Counted from the first letter of the stretch, positions 42,721 through 52,100 are shown. The stretch is DNA of 64,000 bases from an uncultured Clostridia bacterium (GCA_934489015.1 CAKSSN010000003.1:62001-126000), one strand, 5' to 3'. Numbers and translations are program-made. The notes: generated by a model from the letters alone, not told the origin.

Positions 42721-44049
42721 TCAACAGTTAAAGTAATTATCTATCTCCCATTTGCTGATGGTGCATCTGTATTTTGCATATTCGCTTTCCTTTAAGCTCA
42801 AATATACATTTTTCAAATCCGCTCCGAGCAGTTCTGTTATAAACTCCGACTTTTCCGCAATAGCAGCCGCTTTGTTAAGGCTTGACGGAATAACTTCGGA
42901 AATAAGCTTTCTCTTTTGCGGATATGAAAGCGACGATACCGAAATATCGCTCTCCGGAGGCATTTCAAGGTTTTCCTTTATGCCTGTAAGCCCCGCCTTA
43001 AGGTATGCTGCCAAAACAAGATATGGATTAGCGGTGCAGTCCGGAATTCTGAGCTCAACGCGTGACTTTTCCGCCTTTTTAATCTTTGGCACTCTTACGA
43101 GCGGGCTCGGATTTTTATCCGACCAGAACGGATAACACGCCGGCTTTGTATCGGACATAAGGCGCTTATAGGAATTTACCGTCGGATTTGTAAGGCACAT
43201 CATTTCCGGGGTATATTTTAAAATTCCGGCAATAAAATTATATCCGAGCTTGCTCAGCTTTCTTTTATCGTCCTTATCATAAAAAACATTTTCGCACTCG
43301 CCCGATAAAAGACTCATATTTATATGCATTCCGGAGCCGGATTGATCCTCAAACGGCTTCGGCATAAAAGTTGCATGAAGTCCGTTTCTTTTAGCCAGAG
43401 TTTTAACAACGTTTTTAAAGGTTATAATCTCGTCGGCAGCATTCTTTGCGCCGCTGTATCTCAAATCTATTTCATGCTGACCGGGCGCTGCCTCATGATG
43501 CGACGCTTCAATAACATAGCCCATTTCCTCAAGCGTAAGGCTTATATCACGGCGGCAGTTTTCGCCGTTATCGAGCGGCGCAAGATCAAAATAGCCTGCA
43601 TTGTCATGCGGTTCAAGCGTCGGATTTCCCGCTTCATCGGTTTTAAACAGGAAAAACTCACATTCTGCACCGACATTTAAAAAATATTCGTATGCTTTCG
43701 CTTCATCAATAACCTTTTGAAGAACATATCTCGGATCATTTGCATATCTTGTACCGTCAGCGTTGTATATATCACAGATAAGTCTTGCAACCCTGCCGGT
43801 ATGAGGGCGCCACGGAAAAATTGTAAACGTATCCAAATCGGGATAAAGATACAGCTCCGTACTCTCTCCGAAGCCGTCTATAACCGACCCGTCAAAGCTG
43901 CACTCGTTATTGAGCGCGTCCTCAATTTTGTCCTTTGTAACGGCAATGTTGCGCATTTGACCAAGCACATCGGTAAATTGAAGTCTTATAAAGCTTACGT
44001 CCTCATCCTTAATAAACTTTAAAATTTCGTTCTTTGTATATACAGACAT
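42721..44049 (-). CDS. glnA: glutamine synthetase type I
   Basis: A 442-residue GSI-alpha enzyme that condenses glutamate and ammonia using ATP. Motifs present: 'FDGSVIDGFG', the metal ligands in 'AECEFFLF', 'SGSGMHINMSL', 'PTVNSYKRL' and 'ESRVELRIPD'-like 'KSRVELRIPD'. The length fits the feedback-regulated short GSI of Firmicutes, which has no adenylylation loop. AGGAGAAAG precedes the ATG. The leader of about 95 nt contains a full intrinsic terminator, pointing to antitermination control, most likely by the ANTAR protein encoded next. Confidence 0.97.
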   Translation of the reverse strand: MSVYTKNEILKFIKDEDVSFIRLQFTDVLGQMRNIAVTKDKIEDALNNECSFDGSVIDGFGESTELYLYPDLDTFTIFPWRPHTGRVARLICDIYNADGTRYANDPRYVLQKVIDEAKAYEYFLNVGAECEFFLFKTDEAGNPTLEPHDNAGYFDLAPLDNGENCRRDISLTLEEMGYVIEASHHEAAPGQHEIDLRYSGAKNAADEIITFKNVVKTLAKRNGLHATFMPKPFEDQSGSGMHINMSLLSGECENVFYDKDDKRKLSKLGYNFIAGILKYTPEMMCLTNPTVNSYKRLMSDTKPACYPFWSDKNPSPLVRVPKIKKAEKSRVELRIPDCTANPYLVLAAYLKAGLTGIKENLEMPPESDISVSSLSYPQKRKLISEVIPSSLNKAAAIAEKSEFITELLGADLKNVYLSLKESEYAKYRCTISKWEIDNYFNC

Positions 44050-44102
44050 TTCTTTCTCCTCTCATTTACGCAAATTTTGCTGCTTCTCTGCTTTGCCTGA
44101 TT

Positions 44103-44138
44103 AAAAAAGGGCGCTCCGCTGCCATGTGCGGAACGCCC
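44103..44138 (-). terminator. leader terminator upstream of glnA
   Basis: On the minus strand GGGCGTTCCGC pairs with GCGGAGCGCCC over an 8-nt loop and is followed by TTTTTT. It lies between the glnA promoter (44154-44182) and the glnA start, so it works as an attenuator. Confidence 0.85.
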
Positions 44139-44153
44139 TTGTTCTTATAGACC

Positions 44154-44182
44154 ATACTACCACAATCCGTTTAATTTGTCAA
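44154..44182 (-). promoter_or_regulatory. promoter of glnA
   Basis: TTGACA (44177-44182), 17 nt, TAGTAT (44154-44159) on the minus strand, after the stop of the ROK gene. Confidence 0.8.
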
Positions 44183-44244
44183 GCATAATAAACTTTTTTG
44201 TACGGTAGCTACAAAAAAAACCGATTTTTTTATGCTCTATATAT

Positions 44245-45183
44245 TTATTTTCTTGATGCAAGGGCAGCTCCTATGATACCTGCGTCGTTAAAAAGCTTTG
44301 CAATTCGTATATCCGTTTTCGGCATATACTTGTTATAATCAAGCTTATCTACAATTTCCTTTACCGGAAGCAGCAGCTTGTCGCCCTCCTTGCTTATTCC
44401 TCCGCCGATTACGAGAATTTCCGGCTGGAATATGTTCACTATTGAAGCTATTCCGACAGCTACATACTCGATATATTTTTCAACAACCGCGTGTGCCGCA
44501 CTGTCGCCCTTTGCATCAGCCACAAAAGCAGTTCTTCCGCTGACCTTTCCTTCTTCCTTTGCAATAGCGTGCATAAGGCTGTCGGGATTTTTGTCCATAG
44601 CCTCCTTTGTCTGCCTTATGAGCGCCGTAACGGACGCATAAGCCTCCCAGCAGCCATGATTTCCGCAGGTGCAGGGAACTCCGTCAATATCCATTATAAA
44701 GTGACCGAGCTCCGCGCCGGCGCAGTTAAAGCCCCTGAAAATTTTTCCGTCAAGCACAACACCGCCGCCTACTCCCGTACCGAGAGTTATAAATATGAAA
44801 TTCTTTGAGTTTGCGCCCGTTGCAACATATTCTCCGAACGCTGCCGCATTAGCGTCATTTTCCATATATATCGGATTTTTAACGTATTTGTGCATTTCCT
44901 CAACAACAGGTGTGTTGTTAAACGGGATATTATTTGAATAGGTAACAATTCCTCTGTCGCTGTCAACCGTTCCCGGCGTGCCTATTCCTATCGCGTCAAT
45001 GTCTTCTATTTTATATCCGGCATCCTCCGCAACCTTAATTGAAATCTGCGCCATATCCTTTATAATTTCCTGATACGGACGGCTCGCAAGCGTTGGCGTT
45101 GAAGCCGAAGCGATTATTTTACCGTCATCGGTTACAAGTCCCGCAGCTATATTTGTTCCGCCCAAATCAATTCCTATATACAT
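44245..45183 (-). CDS. ROK family glucokinase
   Basis: A 312-residue cytoplasmic sugar kinase. 'GIDLGGTNIAAG' is the ATP phosphate loop, 'NDANAAAFGE' holds the catalytic Asp, and 'CTCGNHGCWEAYAS' is the ROK zinc-binding signature. It lacks the N-terminal helix-turn-helix of ROK repressors, so it is an enzyme, most likely a glucokinase that feeds glucose from dextrin breakdown into glycolysis. GGAATG lies before the ATG. Confidence 0.94.
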   Translation of the reverse strand: MYIGIDLGGTNIAAGLVTDDGKIIASASTPTLASRPYQEIIKDMAQISIKVAEDAGYKIEDIDAIGIGTPGTVDSDRGIVTYSNNIPFNNTPVVEEMHKYVKNPIYMENDANAAAFGEYVATGANSKNFIFITLGTGVGGGVVLDGKIFRGFNCAGAELGHFIMDIDGVPCTCGNHGCWEAYASVTALIRQTKEAMDKNPDSLMHAIAKEEGKVSGRTAFVADAKGDSAAHAVVEKYIEYVAVGIASIVNIFQPEILVIGGGISKEGDKLLLPVKEIVDKLDYNKYMPKTDIRIAKLFNDAGIIGAALASRK

Positions 45184-45237
45184 AATAATTCATTCCTTTT
45201 CTTTAAATAATTTCGTACAAAAACCTTTCATAATAAT

Positions 45238-45266
45238 AGTTTACTACAAAATCAATAAAAAATCAA
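45238..45266 (-). promoter_or_regulatory. promoter of the ROK kinase gene
   Basis: TTGATT (45261-45266), 17 nt, TAAACT (45238-45243) on the minus strand. Confidence 0.6.
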
Positions 45267-45367
45267 TACAAATTTAATAAAAATGCGAATTTTTAAATTT
45301 CTGTAACATAATCGAAAAATTAGCCCCCCGTTTTGTATGAGATTCGAAATATGTCGCACGGTTATTG

Positions 45368-45396
45368 TAGACTAACTTTGTTTTTTGTGATATAAT
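45368..45396 (+). promoter_or_regulatory. promoter of the gene at 45431
   Basis: TAGACT (45368-45373), 17 nt, TATAAT (45391-45396); GTAAAGGA follows before the ATG. Confidence 0.6.
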
Positions 45397-45430
45397 TAAT
45401 ATGTAAAATTTTGTAAAGGATTGATTTAAA

Positions 45431-45784
45431 ATGACGACTAATTATTTATACGGTACATATATCGAAAAGGCAGGGGATAATATTCCTTATGACATGACAA
45501 TTGAATATTACCTGACTGAGCAGCCGCTCTGCTGCGAAAAGTCGGAGCTTACAAGATACGGAGTTTTGGTAAGAAAGCTTGCCTCAACGGACGGCGGCGA
45601 GCCTGTTTGCACTTCTCAGGCGGTAAACGATATTTTTTATAGGAAAGAGGACGCGGAGAGATTTATAAAAATTTTGATACGCGAAAAAGTCACACCCGCA
45701 ACCTTCAGAGAAATAACCGAAGAATTTGTAACGGACAGACTTGATTTTTCGGGTCTTGATTATGGTCTTGCACGTGATATATAA
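45431..45784 (+). CDS. small conserved hypothetical protein (DUF6514-like)
   Basis: A 117-residue soluble protein. The pattern 'YGVLVRK' followed by 'DAERFIKILIREKVTPATF' and an acidic end resembles the small DUF6514 proteins of Clostridia, which contain a Tyr-Gly-(V/I) strand and a C-terminal helix with 'VTP'. The role is unknown. AAAGGA lies 11-12 nt before the ATG, and the frame has its own promoter. Its stop codon lies inside a 13-bp palindrome. Confidence 0.72.
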   Translation: MTTNYLYGTYIEKAGDNIPYDMTIEYYLTEQPLCCEKSELTRYGVLVRKLASTDGGEPVCTSQAVNDIFYRKEDAERFIKILIREKVTPATFREITEEFVTDRLDFSGLDYGLARDI

Positions 45785-45797
45785 TATCACGTGCAAA
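45769..45797. repeat. 13-3-13 palindrome overlapping a stop codon
   Basis: TTGCACGTGATAT and ATATCACGTGCAA are perfect inverted repeats around ATA, spanning the TAA of the gene at 45431. No T run follows, so it is more likely a 3'-end stabiliser or a protein site than a terminator. Confidence 0.65.
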
Positions 45798-45978
45798 GTA
45801 AAGAAACATACAATTCCATTGACATGGCAGAGATTTAATCCGCCCGCCGACAGCTTGAAAATTATAATCGGCAACAAAGTAAACAAAACCACGAAAATCA
45901 TCAGTTTTCCCACGATGACGAGGACGAGTTGGAGTTATAAAAACTTATCGGCAAAATGACGAATTTTTCTAAAAACTA

Positions 45979-46007
45979 TTGATAGTATAAAAAAATTATG
46001 CTATACT
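45979..46007 (+). promoter_or_regulatory. promoter of the BspA-like gene
   Basis: TTGATA (45979-45984), 17 nt, TATACT (46002-46007). The start site would be near 46014, leaving a leader of about 210 nt. Confidence 0.65.
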
Positions 46008-46132
46008 TGGTATGCTACATTATATTTACTATAATGGGTTATTTGTATTTATTTTTGCTGCAAGAGGTACGCAAATTGGTAAAAACGTGCGCTCTGACTA
46101 TCTGAACTTTGTGGTGAGGATATTGTAAGTGT

Positions 46133-46165
46133 ATAGCAACCTTAAAGTCAGGGTTGTATGTTTTT
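46133..46165 (+). promoter_or_regulatory. first terminator-like hairpin in the BspA leader
   Basis: ATAGCAACC pairs with GGTTGTAT (one G-T pair) and is followed by TTTTT at 46161. It lies inside the leader, before the second and stronger hairpin. Confidence 0.55.
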
Positions 46166-46167
46166 CG

Positions 46168-46203
46168 GTGCATAGCCCTGCAAATTAGGGTTATGCACTT
46201 TTT
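46168..46203 (+). terminator. leader terminator upstream of the BspA-like gene
   Basis: GTGCATAGCCCT and AGGGTTATGCAC form a 12-bp stem (one G-T pair), followed by TTTTT, 20 bp before the ATG. Because the promoter is upstream, this should act as an attenuator. The remaining leader is AU-rich, with a weak AGAG/CTCT and CGC/GCG pairing near 46064-46096; I recognise no known riboswitch class. Confidence 0.75.
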
Positions 46204-46223
46204 AATATTTAGGAGGGAAACAT

Positions 46224-49200
46224 ATGAGAAAAATTTTACTTGGATTGTTATTTTCGTTGTTAATGCTCGGCGGAATAACAGTGTATGCTGACTCGGATGG
46301 TACTTATGTATATTCTGTGTCAAATAATGCTGCAACAATTACAGGCGTTGCAGATAAGACCACTTTTACAGGCAGTCAGACTATACCGGAAAAGATTGGA
46401 GGTTATACGGTAAATAATATTGCGGCATCGGCTTTTAAGTATTGTACAAAACTAACTTCAATAGTAGTGCCTGACAGCGTAACAAGCATTGGAGAAGGTG
46501 CATTTTCGGGTTGCAGCAGCTTGTTCAGCATTACAATTCCGTATGTAAGCGGTTCACAGTTTGGATATATTTTCGGTAAAGATAGTTATAACGGGGGAAT
46601 TAGCACGGAGCAGTATTATTCTTCCTCTTACCCCTACTATTATACTTATTATATACCGACAACATTAAGGGAAGTAACTGTAACGAAGGCAACAAGCTTA
46701 GCCTATGGTGCTTTTTCAAATTGCTCCAATATAACCGAAATTAATCTTAACGACAAAATCACAAGTATTGGCAACAAAGCTTTTTACAACTGCAGTTCAT
46801 TGAAGACAATTGCAATTCCTCAGGCGACAACAAGTATAGGTGAAGATGCCTTTTACAATTGTGATTCATTGACAAATGTTATCATTCCGAACAGCGTTAC
46901 AACTTTAGGTGCTTCTGCATTTAGAGACTCGAATAATCTTTCAAATGTAACACTAAATGAAAATTTAACAACAATCAATTACTATACATTCTCCGGATGT
47001 ACAGGATTAAAGAATATTTCAATTCCTGCTTCTGTAACAACCATCGGAGAAAAGGCTTTTTATAACTGTTCAAGCTTCTCTGAAATATCAATTCCCGATA
47101 AAGTTACAAGCATAGGCTCCTCCGCTTTTGAAGGATGCAGCGGAGTAACTAAATTGTACATAGGAGAAAGTGTAAAGACCATAGGCTCTTCCGCTTTCAA
47201 GGGGCTTTCAAAAATCACTACGGCTAAAGTTCCTGACAGCACGACAAATATTGGAAGCGGCGCGTTTTCGGGTTGCAGCAGCTTGTTCAGCATTACAATT
47301 CCGTATGTAAGCGGTTCACAGTTTGGATATATTTTCGGTAAAGATAGTTATAACGGGGGAATTAGCACGGAGCAGTATTATTCTTCCTCTTACCCCTACT
47401 ATTATACTTATTATATACCGACAACATTAAGGGAAGTAACTGTAACGAAGGCAACAAGCTTAGCCTATGGTGCTTTTTCAAATTGCTCCAATATAACCGA
47501 AATTAATCTTAACGACAAAATCACAAGTATTGGCAACAAAGCTTTTTACAACTGCAGTTCATTGAAGACAATTGCAATTCCTCAGGCGACAACAAGTATA
47601 GGTGAAGATGCCTTTTACAATTGTGATTCATTGACAAATGTTATCATTCCGAACAGCGTTACAACTTTAGGTGCTTCTGCATTTAGAGACTCGAATAATC
47701 TTTCAAATGTAACACTAAATGAAAATTTAACAACAATCAATTACTATACATTCTCCGGATGTACAGGATTAAAGAATATTTCAATTCCTGCTTCTGTAAC
47801 AACCATCGGAGAAAAGGCTTTTTATAACTGTTCAAGCTTCTCTGAAATATCAATTCCCGATAAAGTTACAAGCATAGGCTCCTCCGCTTTTGAAGGATGC
47901 AGCGGAGTAACTAAATTGTACATAGGAGAAAGTGTAAAGACCATAGGCTCTTCCGCTTTCAAGGGGCTTTCAAAAATCACTACGGCTAAAGTTCCTGACA
48001 GCACGACAAATATTGGAAGCGGCGCGTTTTCGGGTTGCAGCAGCTTGTTCAGCATTACAATTCCGTATGTAAGCGGTTCACAGTTTGGATATATTTTCGG
48101 TAAAGATAGTTATAACGGGGGAATTAGCACGGAGCAGTATTATTCTTCCTCTTACCCCTACTATTATACTTATTATATACCGACAACATTAAGGGAAGTA
48201 ACTGTAACGAAGGCAACAAGCTTAGCCTATGGTGCTTTTTCAAATTGCTCCAATATAACCGAAATTAATCTTAACAACAAAATTACAAGCATTGACGACA
48301 AAGCTTTTTACAATTGTAAATGGTACAACAATCTGACTGATGAATTTTCAATAGTTGGTGACAATGTTTTAATTAAATATAATTCGGAAAAGACAGCTGT
48401 TATTATTCCCAAAACCGTTAAACATATTGCACCAAGAGTATTTTGCAATAAAACGGCATTAATTGATATAACATTGCCGACAAACTTAAAGTCAATCGGA
48501 ACTTATGCATTTTATGGCATAAATCAGATTAGTACATATACTATTCCGAAGTCCGTTACATCAATCGGTACATCAGCTTTTGATTCCGGCAAAACAATAA
48601 GATGTTATTCCGGCTCATATGCGGAAACCTACGCTAAAAATAATAAGTTAAAAGTTTCTATCATAAATGAAACCGAAACAATCGGTACGGACACATTCTA
48701 CTATATTATAAATGCGAATAATACTGCTGAAATTGTCGGCTGCGAAACCACAAGCACAGCAATTACAATTCCATTAACGCTCGGTGGCGTAAAGGTGACT
48801 AAGATTGGTGACAGTGGATTTAAAAACTGCACCACCATCACAGGAGTTACAATTACTGATTATATTACCGAAATTGGCGCAAGAGCATTCTATGGTTGTA
48901 CAGCAATTGAAGATGTTACTATTCCCACTACTGTTGTAAGTGTAGGCGATTATGCGTTCTATGGTTGTACTAAGCTTGAAACGGTAACGATTTCGGAGGG
49001 CTTAAAATCAATCGGGGCTTATGCATTCTGCAATTGTTCTTCCATAGCAGAGCTTACGTTACCAGATACACTTAAAACACTTGGTGCATATGCATTTTAC
49101 GGATGTACTTCGGCAAAGAGTGTAACAATAGGTGTTAATCTTGTTGGTATTGAAGAATATACATTCTATAACTGTACGAGCCTTGCAACAGCCGTAATCG

Positions 49201-52097
49201 GTACAAGTGTGAGTCATATTGGCGATTATGCGTTCTATAATACAAATGTTTCGAGAATTACATTACCTGCCGTTACAAAGTCAATAGGAAATCATGCTTT
49301 TGAAAATTGTAGGAGTCTGGCAAAAATGCAAATCAGAAATAGTTTGGAGTCTATTGGTGCGTATGCATTCAGCGGCGATGGAGAACTGTATCAGATTTCC
49401 ATTCCGGCAAGTATAAATAAAATCGGAGAATATGCATTTAATGATTGCGCTAAGTTAACTAAATTCACAATTCCGGATGCCGTTACAAGAATTGAAAATT
49501 CGACCTTTAACAGATGTACAGGCTTGGCAACTGTTACATTAGGTAAAAACACAACTTATATTGGCAAAAATGCATTCAGTGGATGTGCATTTGATAAAAT
49601 CACATTACCTGAAACATTGACACGGATTGATGACAGTGCATTTAGTAGCTGCAAAGCATTAACTTCCATGTACATTCCCGATGCGGTTGAAAAAATCGGA
49701 CTTGGTGTATTCTATCAGTGCAATAGCTTAAACAGTATTTCTGTTGCGGATAAACTTGGAGAAATAGGCAAATCAAGCTTTTACATGACGGATAATATAT
49801 CTGCCGAAATCAGAAATGTATGCGGAAGGGTAACGGACGGATTGTTTGAAGATCAAATTATCGCAAGTGTTACAATAAATGAGGGAATTACCACAATCGG
49901 AAATTATGCTTTCTCAGGTTGTCAAACATTAAAAACTGTAAATTATCCAGAAACCCTTGTAACAATTGGAGATTTTGCATTTTACGATAATGTAGGTTAT
50001 TCAGAAACTATTCTTCCGGATAATGTAGAATATATAGGAACCTATGCTTACGGAAACTGTATTTACCTTACTAAAATAGGTTTCTCAGATAAAATGAGGG
50101 ATATTAAAGATAACGCATTCTACAACTGCAAAAAGGTGTTGGCTGAAATTAGATGTGTGGATAGCACTATAGAAAACGAATTGTTAAACGGACAAAATGT
50201 AGTTGCGGTCAGCATCCCTGACACAATTACAAGTGTAGGTGATTTGTCATTCAATGCACAAAATGAATTATCACTTACAATAAGATATGAAGATGGAACT
50301 ATTGATGATTCATTGTTTGAAAACACAGCAGATATAAACAAAATAGGAACTATCGTTAGTATTGTAATTGACAACCGAGTAGAAACAATCGGTAAATCTG
50401 CTTTTAAAAATAGCACTAAGGTAATATCTGTCGATGTTGGCGATTCGTTAAAAACTATTAAAGATCATGCATTTGACGGTTGTAAGATACTTCCTGCGGT
50501 GGTGCTTCCCGAAACGGTTTCAGCTATTGGTGCTTATGCCTTTTACGACTGTAACTCAATGACGAGCATTAATATTCCGGCGAATGTATCAAAGATTAAT
50601 GAATATACATTCTACGGATGCGCTAATTTGAAAGAGGCGATTATGCCCGATATTCTTGAAAGCATTGGCGGATATGCTTATTACGGATGTACTGCTTTGG
50701 ATAAGCTCGACTTAAATGAAAATCTTAAATCAATCGGAGAATATGCTTTCTATAACTGTAATCAGTTGACAAAAGTAGTGCTTCCCGGCGCTATGGAAAC
50801 CATTGATAATTATGCATTCAGAGGCTGCATCGGAATTACCGAAATTATCGTTCCCGATAATGTAACCTCTTTAGGTGCCGGTGTATTCTATGCTTGTACA
50901 GGCCTTGAAAATGTGTATGTAAGTCAACAAATTACAAGCATAAATGACAAAATGTTCTATGGTTGTGTGGATCTTAAAAAAGCTATGGTTTCTGACAAAA
51001 CCGACTACATTGAGGATTATGCATTCTATGGCTGCAATGATTGTGTACTTTACGCTGCGGATAATGATTATGTTGCGGAATACGCCGATTTCAATTTCTT
51101 GCAGTATTACAATACAGGCGGTGACTTTAGCTTAAATGTTTCTGCTCCCAAAAAAATTGATTACTATCAGGGTGAGGAACTCGATCTGACAGGAATGGTA
51201 GTTATCGCTGATTATAATGGCAATACCGTAGAAATTATGTCAGGCTACACCGTAACAGGTTATGATTCAGAAATGATTGGAACACAGACTGTTACTGTTG
51301 AGTACAACGGACAAAAAGCGGAGTTTACCGTAAATGTTATTCTTCGTGATTGTGAGTCGATAACAGTTACACCTCCTGCAAAGGTAATATATTACACAGG
51401 CCAACAGCTTGATTTAAACGAAATGGTAGTTACTGCAATGTTCACAGGCGGTAAATCGATTGTAATTGAAGAAGGATATACAGTGGAGGGTTATGACAAC
51501 ATAGCGGCCGGAGAACAAACTATTACTGTAACTTACGGCGAACAAACTGCTCAATTTGTTGTGACCGTTATAGAAAAGGCTATTGAAAGTATAAAAGTTA
51601 GAAATTTAAAATCAACGTATATGCAAAACGAGGAATTTGACTTAAATGCGGTGACAGTGATAATTACATATAACGATGGTGAAATTTCGGAGCTTCCTTA
51701 TGACGAAAATACTATGACGATAGTCGGTTTTAATAGTTCCGAAATTTGCGAAAAACAAACTTTAAAGCTTACTTACAACGGCTTAGAAGCTGATTTTGAA
51801 ATCAGTATCATTGAAGCCGTCAAACCTTTGACAACAACCACAACAAGAGTCGGTACAAATTATACTCGCTTTTATGTAAATTTTGAAGAAGAAATTTCAG
51901 ACGCAGTAATCGTTATCTCTGTTACTGATGAAAAAGGAACAATTGAAAACCTTATAACAGCAGATTGTGATGGCGATTCAAGTTATATCCTGACAATTCC
52001 GTCTTTGACAAATTCAAAAATTGCAAAAGTCTTTGTATGGGGTAGCTTAGATACAATGATACCATTAGGAATTACTGAAACTGTTAATATCAAATAA
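46224..52097 (+). CDS. giant BspA-like leucine-rich-repeat surface protein
   Basis: A 1957-residue secreted protein. It has a signal peptide (residues 1-22, ending near 'VYADSDG') and then more than 50 LRR_5/BspA units of the form 'IGDYAFYNC..L..V.IP..V..'. Three Big_3-type Ig-like domains follow from about residue 1635 ('DYYQGEELDLTGMVV', 'YYTGQQLDLNEMVV', 'MQNEEFDLNAVTV'). The end is the module 'IAKVFVWGSLDTMIPLG'. Residues about 94-684 contain a 254-residue block repeated 2.3 times with no base changes that I can see. BspA-type proteins mediate adhesion to host matrix, other bacteria or fibres. There is no LPXTG motif, so the mode of attachment is unclear. AGGAGGG precedes the ATG. Confidence 0.95.
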   Translation: MRKILLGLLFSLLMLGGITVYADSDGTYVYSVSNNAATITGVADKTTFTGSQTIPEKIGGYTVNNIAASAFKYCTKLTSIVVPDSVTSIGEGAFSGCSSLFSITIPYVSGSQFGYIFGKDSYNGGISTEQYYSSSYPYYYTYYIPTTLREVTVTKATSLAYGAFSNCSNITEINLNDKITSIGNKAFYNCSSLKTIAIPQATTSIGEDAFYNCDSLTNVIIPNSVTTLGASAFRDSNNLSNVTLNENLTTINYYTFSGCTGLKNISIPASVTTIGEKAFYNCSSFSEISIPDKVTSIGSSAFEGCSGVTKLYIGESVKTIGSSAFKGLSKITTAKVPDSTTNIGSGAFSGCSSLFSITIPYVSGSQFGYIFGKDSYNGGISTEQYYSSSYPYYYTYYIPTTLREVTVTKATSLAYGAFSNCSNITEINLNDKITSIGNKAFYNCSSLKTIAIPQATTSIGEDAFYNCDSLTNVIIPNSVTTLGASAFRDSNNLSNVTLNENLTTINYYTFSGCTGLKNISIPASVTTIGEKAFYNCSSFSEISIPDKVTSIGSSAFEGCSGVTKLYIGESVKTIGSSAFKGLSKITTAKVPDSTTNIGSGAFSGCSSLFSITIPYVSGSQFGYIFGKDSYNGGISTEQYYSSSYPYYYTYYIPTTLREVTVTKATSLAYGAFSNCSNITEINLNNKITSIDDKAFYNCKWYNNLTDEFSIVGDNVLIKYNSEKTAVIIPKTVKHIAPRVFCNKTALIDITLPTNLKSIGTYAFYGINQISTYTIPKSVTSIGTSAFDSGKTIRCYSGSYAETYAKNNKLKVSIINETETIGTDTFYYIINANNTAEIVGCETTSTAITIPLTLGGVKVTKIGDSGFKNCTTITGVTITDYITEIGARAFYGCTAIEDVTIPTTVVSVGDYAFYGCTKLETVTISEGLKSIGAYAFCNCSSIAELTLPDTLKTLGAYAFYGCTSAKSVTIGVNLVGIEEYTFYNCTSLATAVIGTSVSHIGDYAFYNTNVSRITLPAVTKSIGNHAFENCRSLAKMQIRNSLESIGAYAFSGDGELYQISIPASINKIGEYAFNDCAKLTKFTIPDAVTRIENSTFNRCTGLATVTLGKNTTYIGKNAFSGCAFDKITLPETLTRIDDSAFSSCKALTSMYIPDAVEKIGLGVFYQCNSLNSISVADKLGEIGKSSFYMTDNISAEIRNVCGRVTDGLFEDQIIASVTINEGITTIGNYAFSGCQTLKTVNYPETLVTIGDFAFYDNVGYSETILPDNVEYIGTYAYGNCIYLTKIGFSDKMRDIKDNAFYNCKKVLAEIRCVDSTIENELLNGQNVVAVSIPDTITSVGDLSFNAQNELSLTIRYEDGTIDDSLFENTADINKIGTIVSIVIDNRVETIGKSAFKNSTKVISVDVGDSLKTIKDHAFDGCKILPAVVLPETVSAIGAYAFYDCNSMTSINIPANVSKINEYTFYGCANLKEAIMPDILESIGGYAYYGCTALDKLDLNENLKSIGEYAFYNCNQLTKVVLPGAMETIDNYAFRGCIGITEIIVPDNVTSLGAGVFYACTGLENVYVSQQITSINDKMFYGCVDLKKAMVSDKTDYIEDYAFYGCNDCVLYAADNDYVAEYADFNFLQYYNTGGDFSLNVSAPKKIDYYQGEELDLTGMVVIADYNGNTVEIMSGYTVTGYDSEMIGTQTVTVEYNGQKAEFTVNVILRDCESITVTPPAKVIYYTGQQLDLNEMVVTAMFTGGKSIVIEEGYTVEGYDNIAAGEQTITVTYGEQTAQFVVTVIEKAIESIKVRNLKSTYMQNEEFDLNAVTVIITYNDGEISELPYDENTMTIVGFNSSEICEKQTLKLTYNGLEADFEISIIEAVKPLTTTTTRVGTNYTRFYVNFEEEISDAVIVISVTDEKGTIENLITADCDGDSSYILTIPSLTNSKIAKVFVWGSLDTMIPLGITETVNIK
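46503..48275 (+). repeat. 762-bp tandem repeat, 2.3 copies, in frame
   Basis: Copies begin at 46503, 47265 and 48027. The third copy runs only to 48275, where it diverges. The copies look identical base for base, including a Tyr-rich insertion ('SSSYPYYYTYY'). As 762 is divisible by 3, gain or loss of a copy keeps the frame. Confidence 0.92.
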
Positions 52098-52100
52098 CAC

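Noticed and set aside
46014..46130. Cyclic-di-GMP riboswitch in the BspA leader
   Set aside because: The conserved c-di-GMP-I core bases and tetraloop/receptor, and the c-di-GMP-II pseudoknot strings, could not be found.
47060..48055. Two identical antisense frames of 77 codons
   Set aside because: They are the same shadow repeated because the BspA gene contains identical 762-bp copies.
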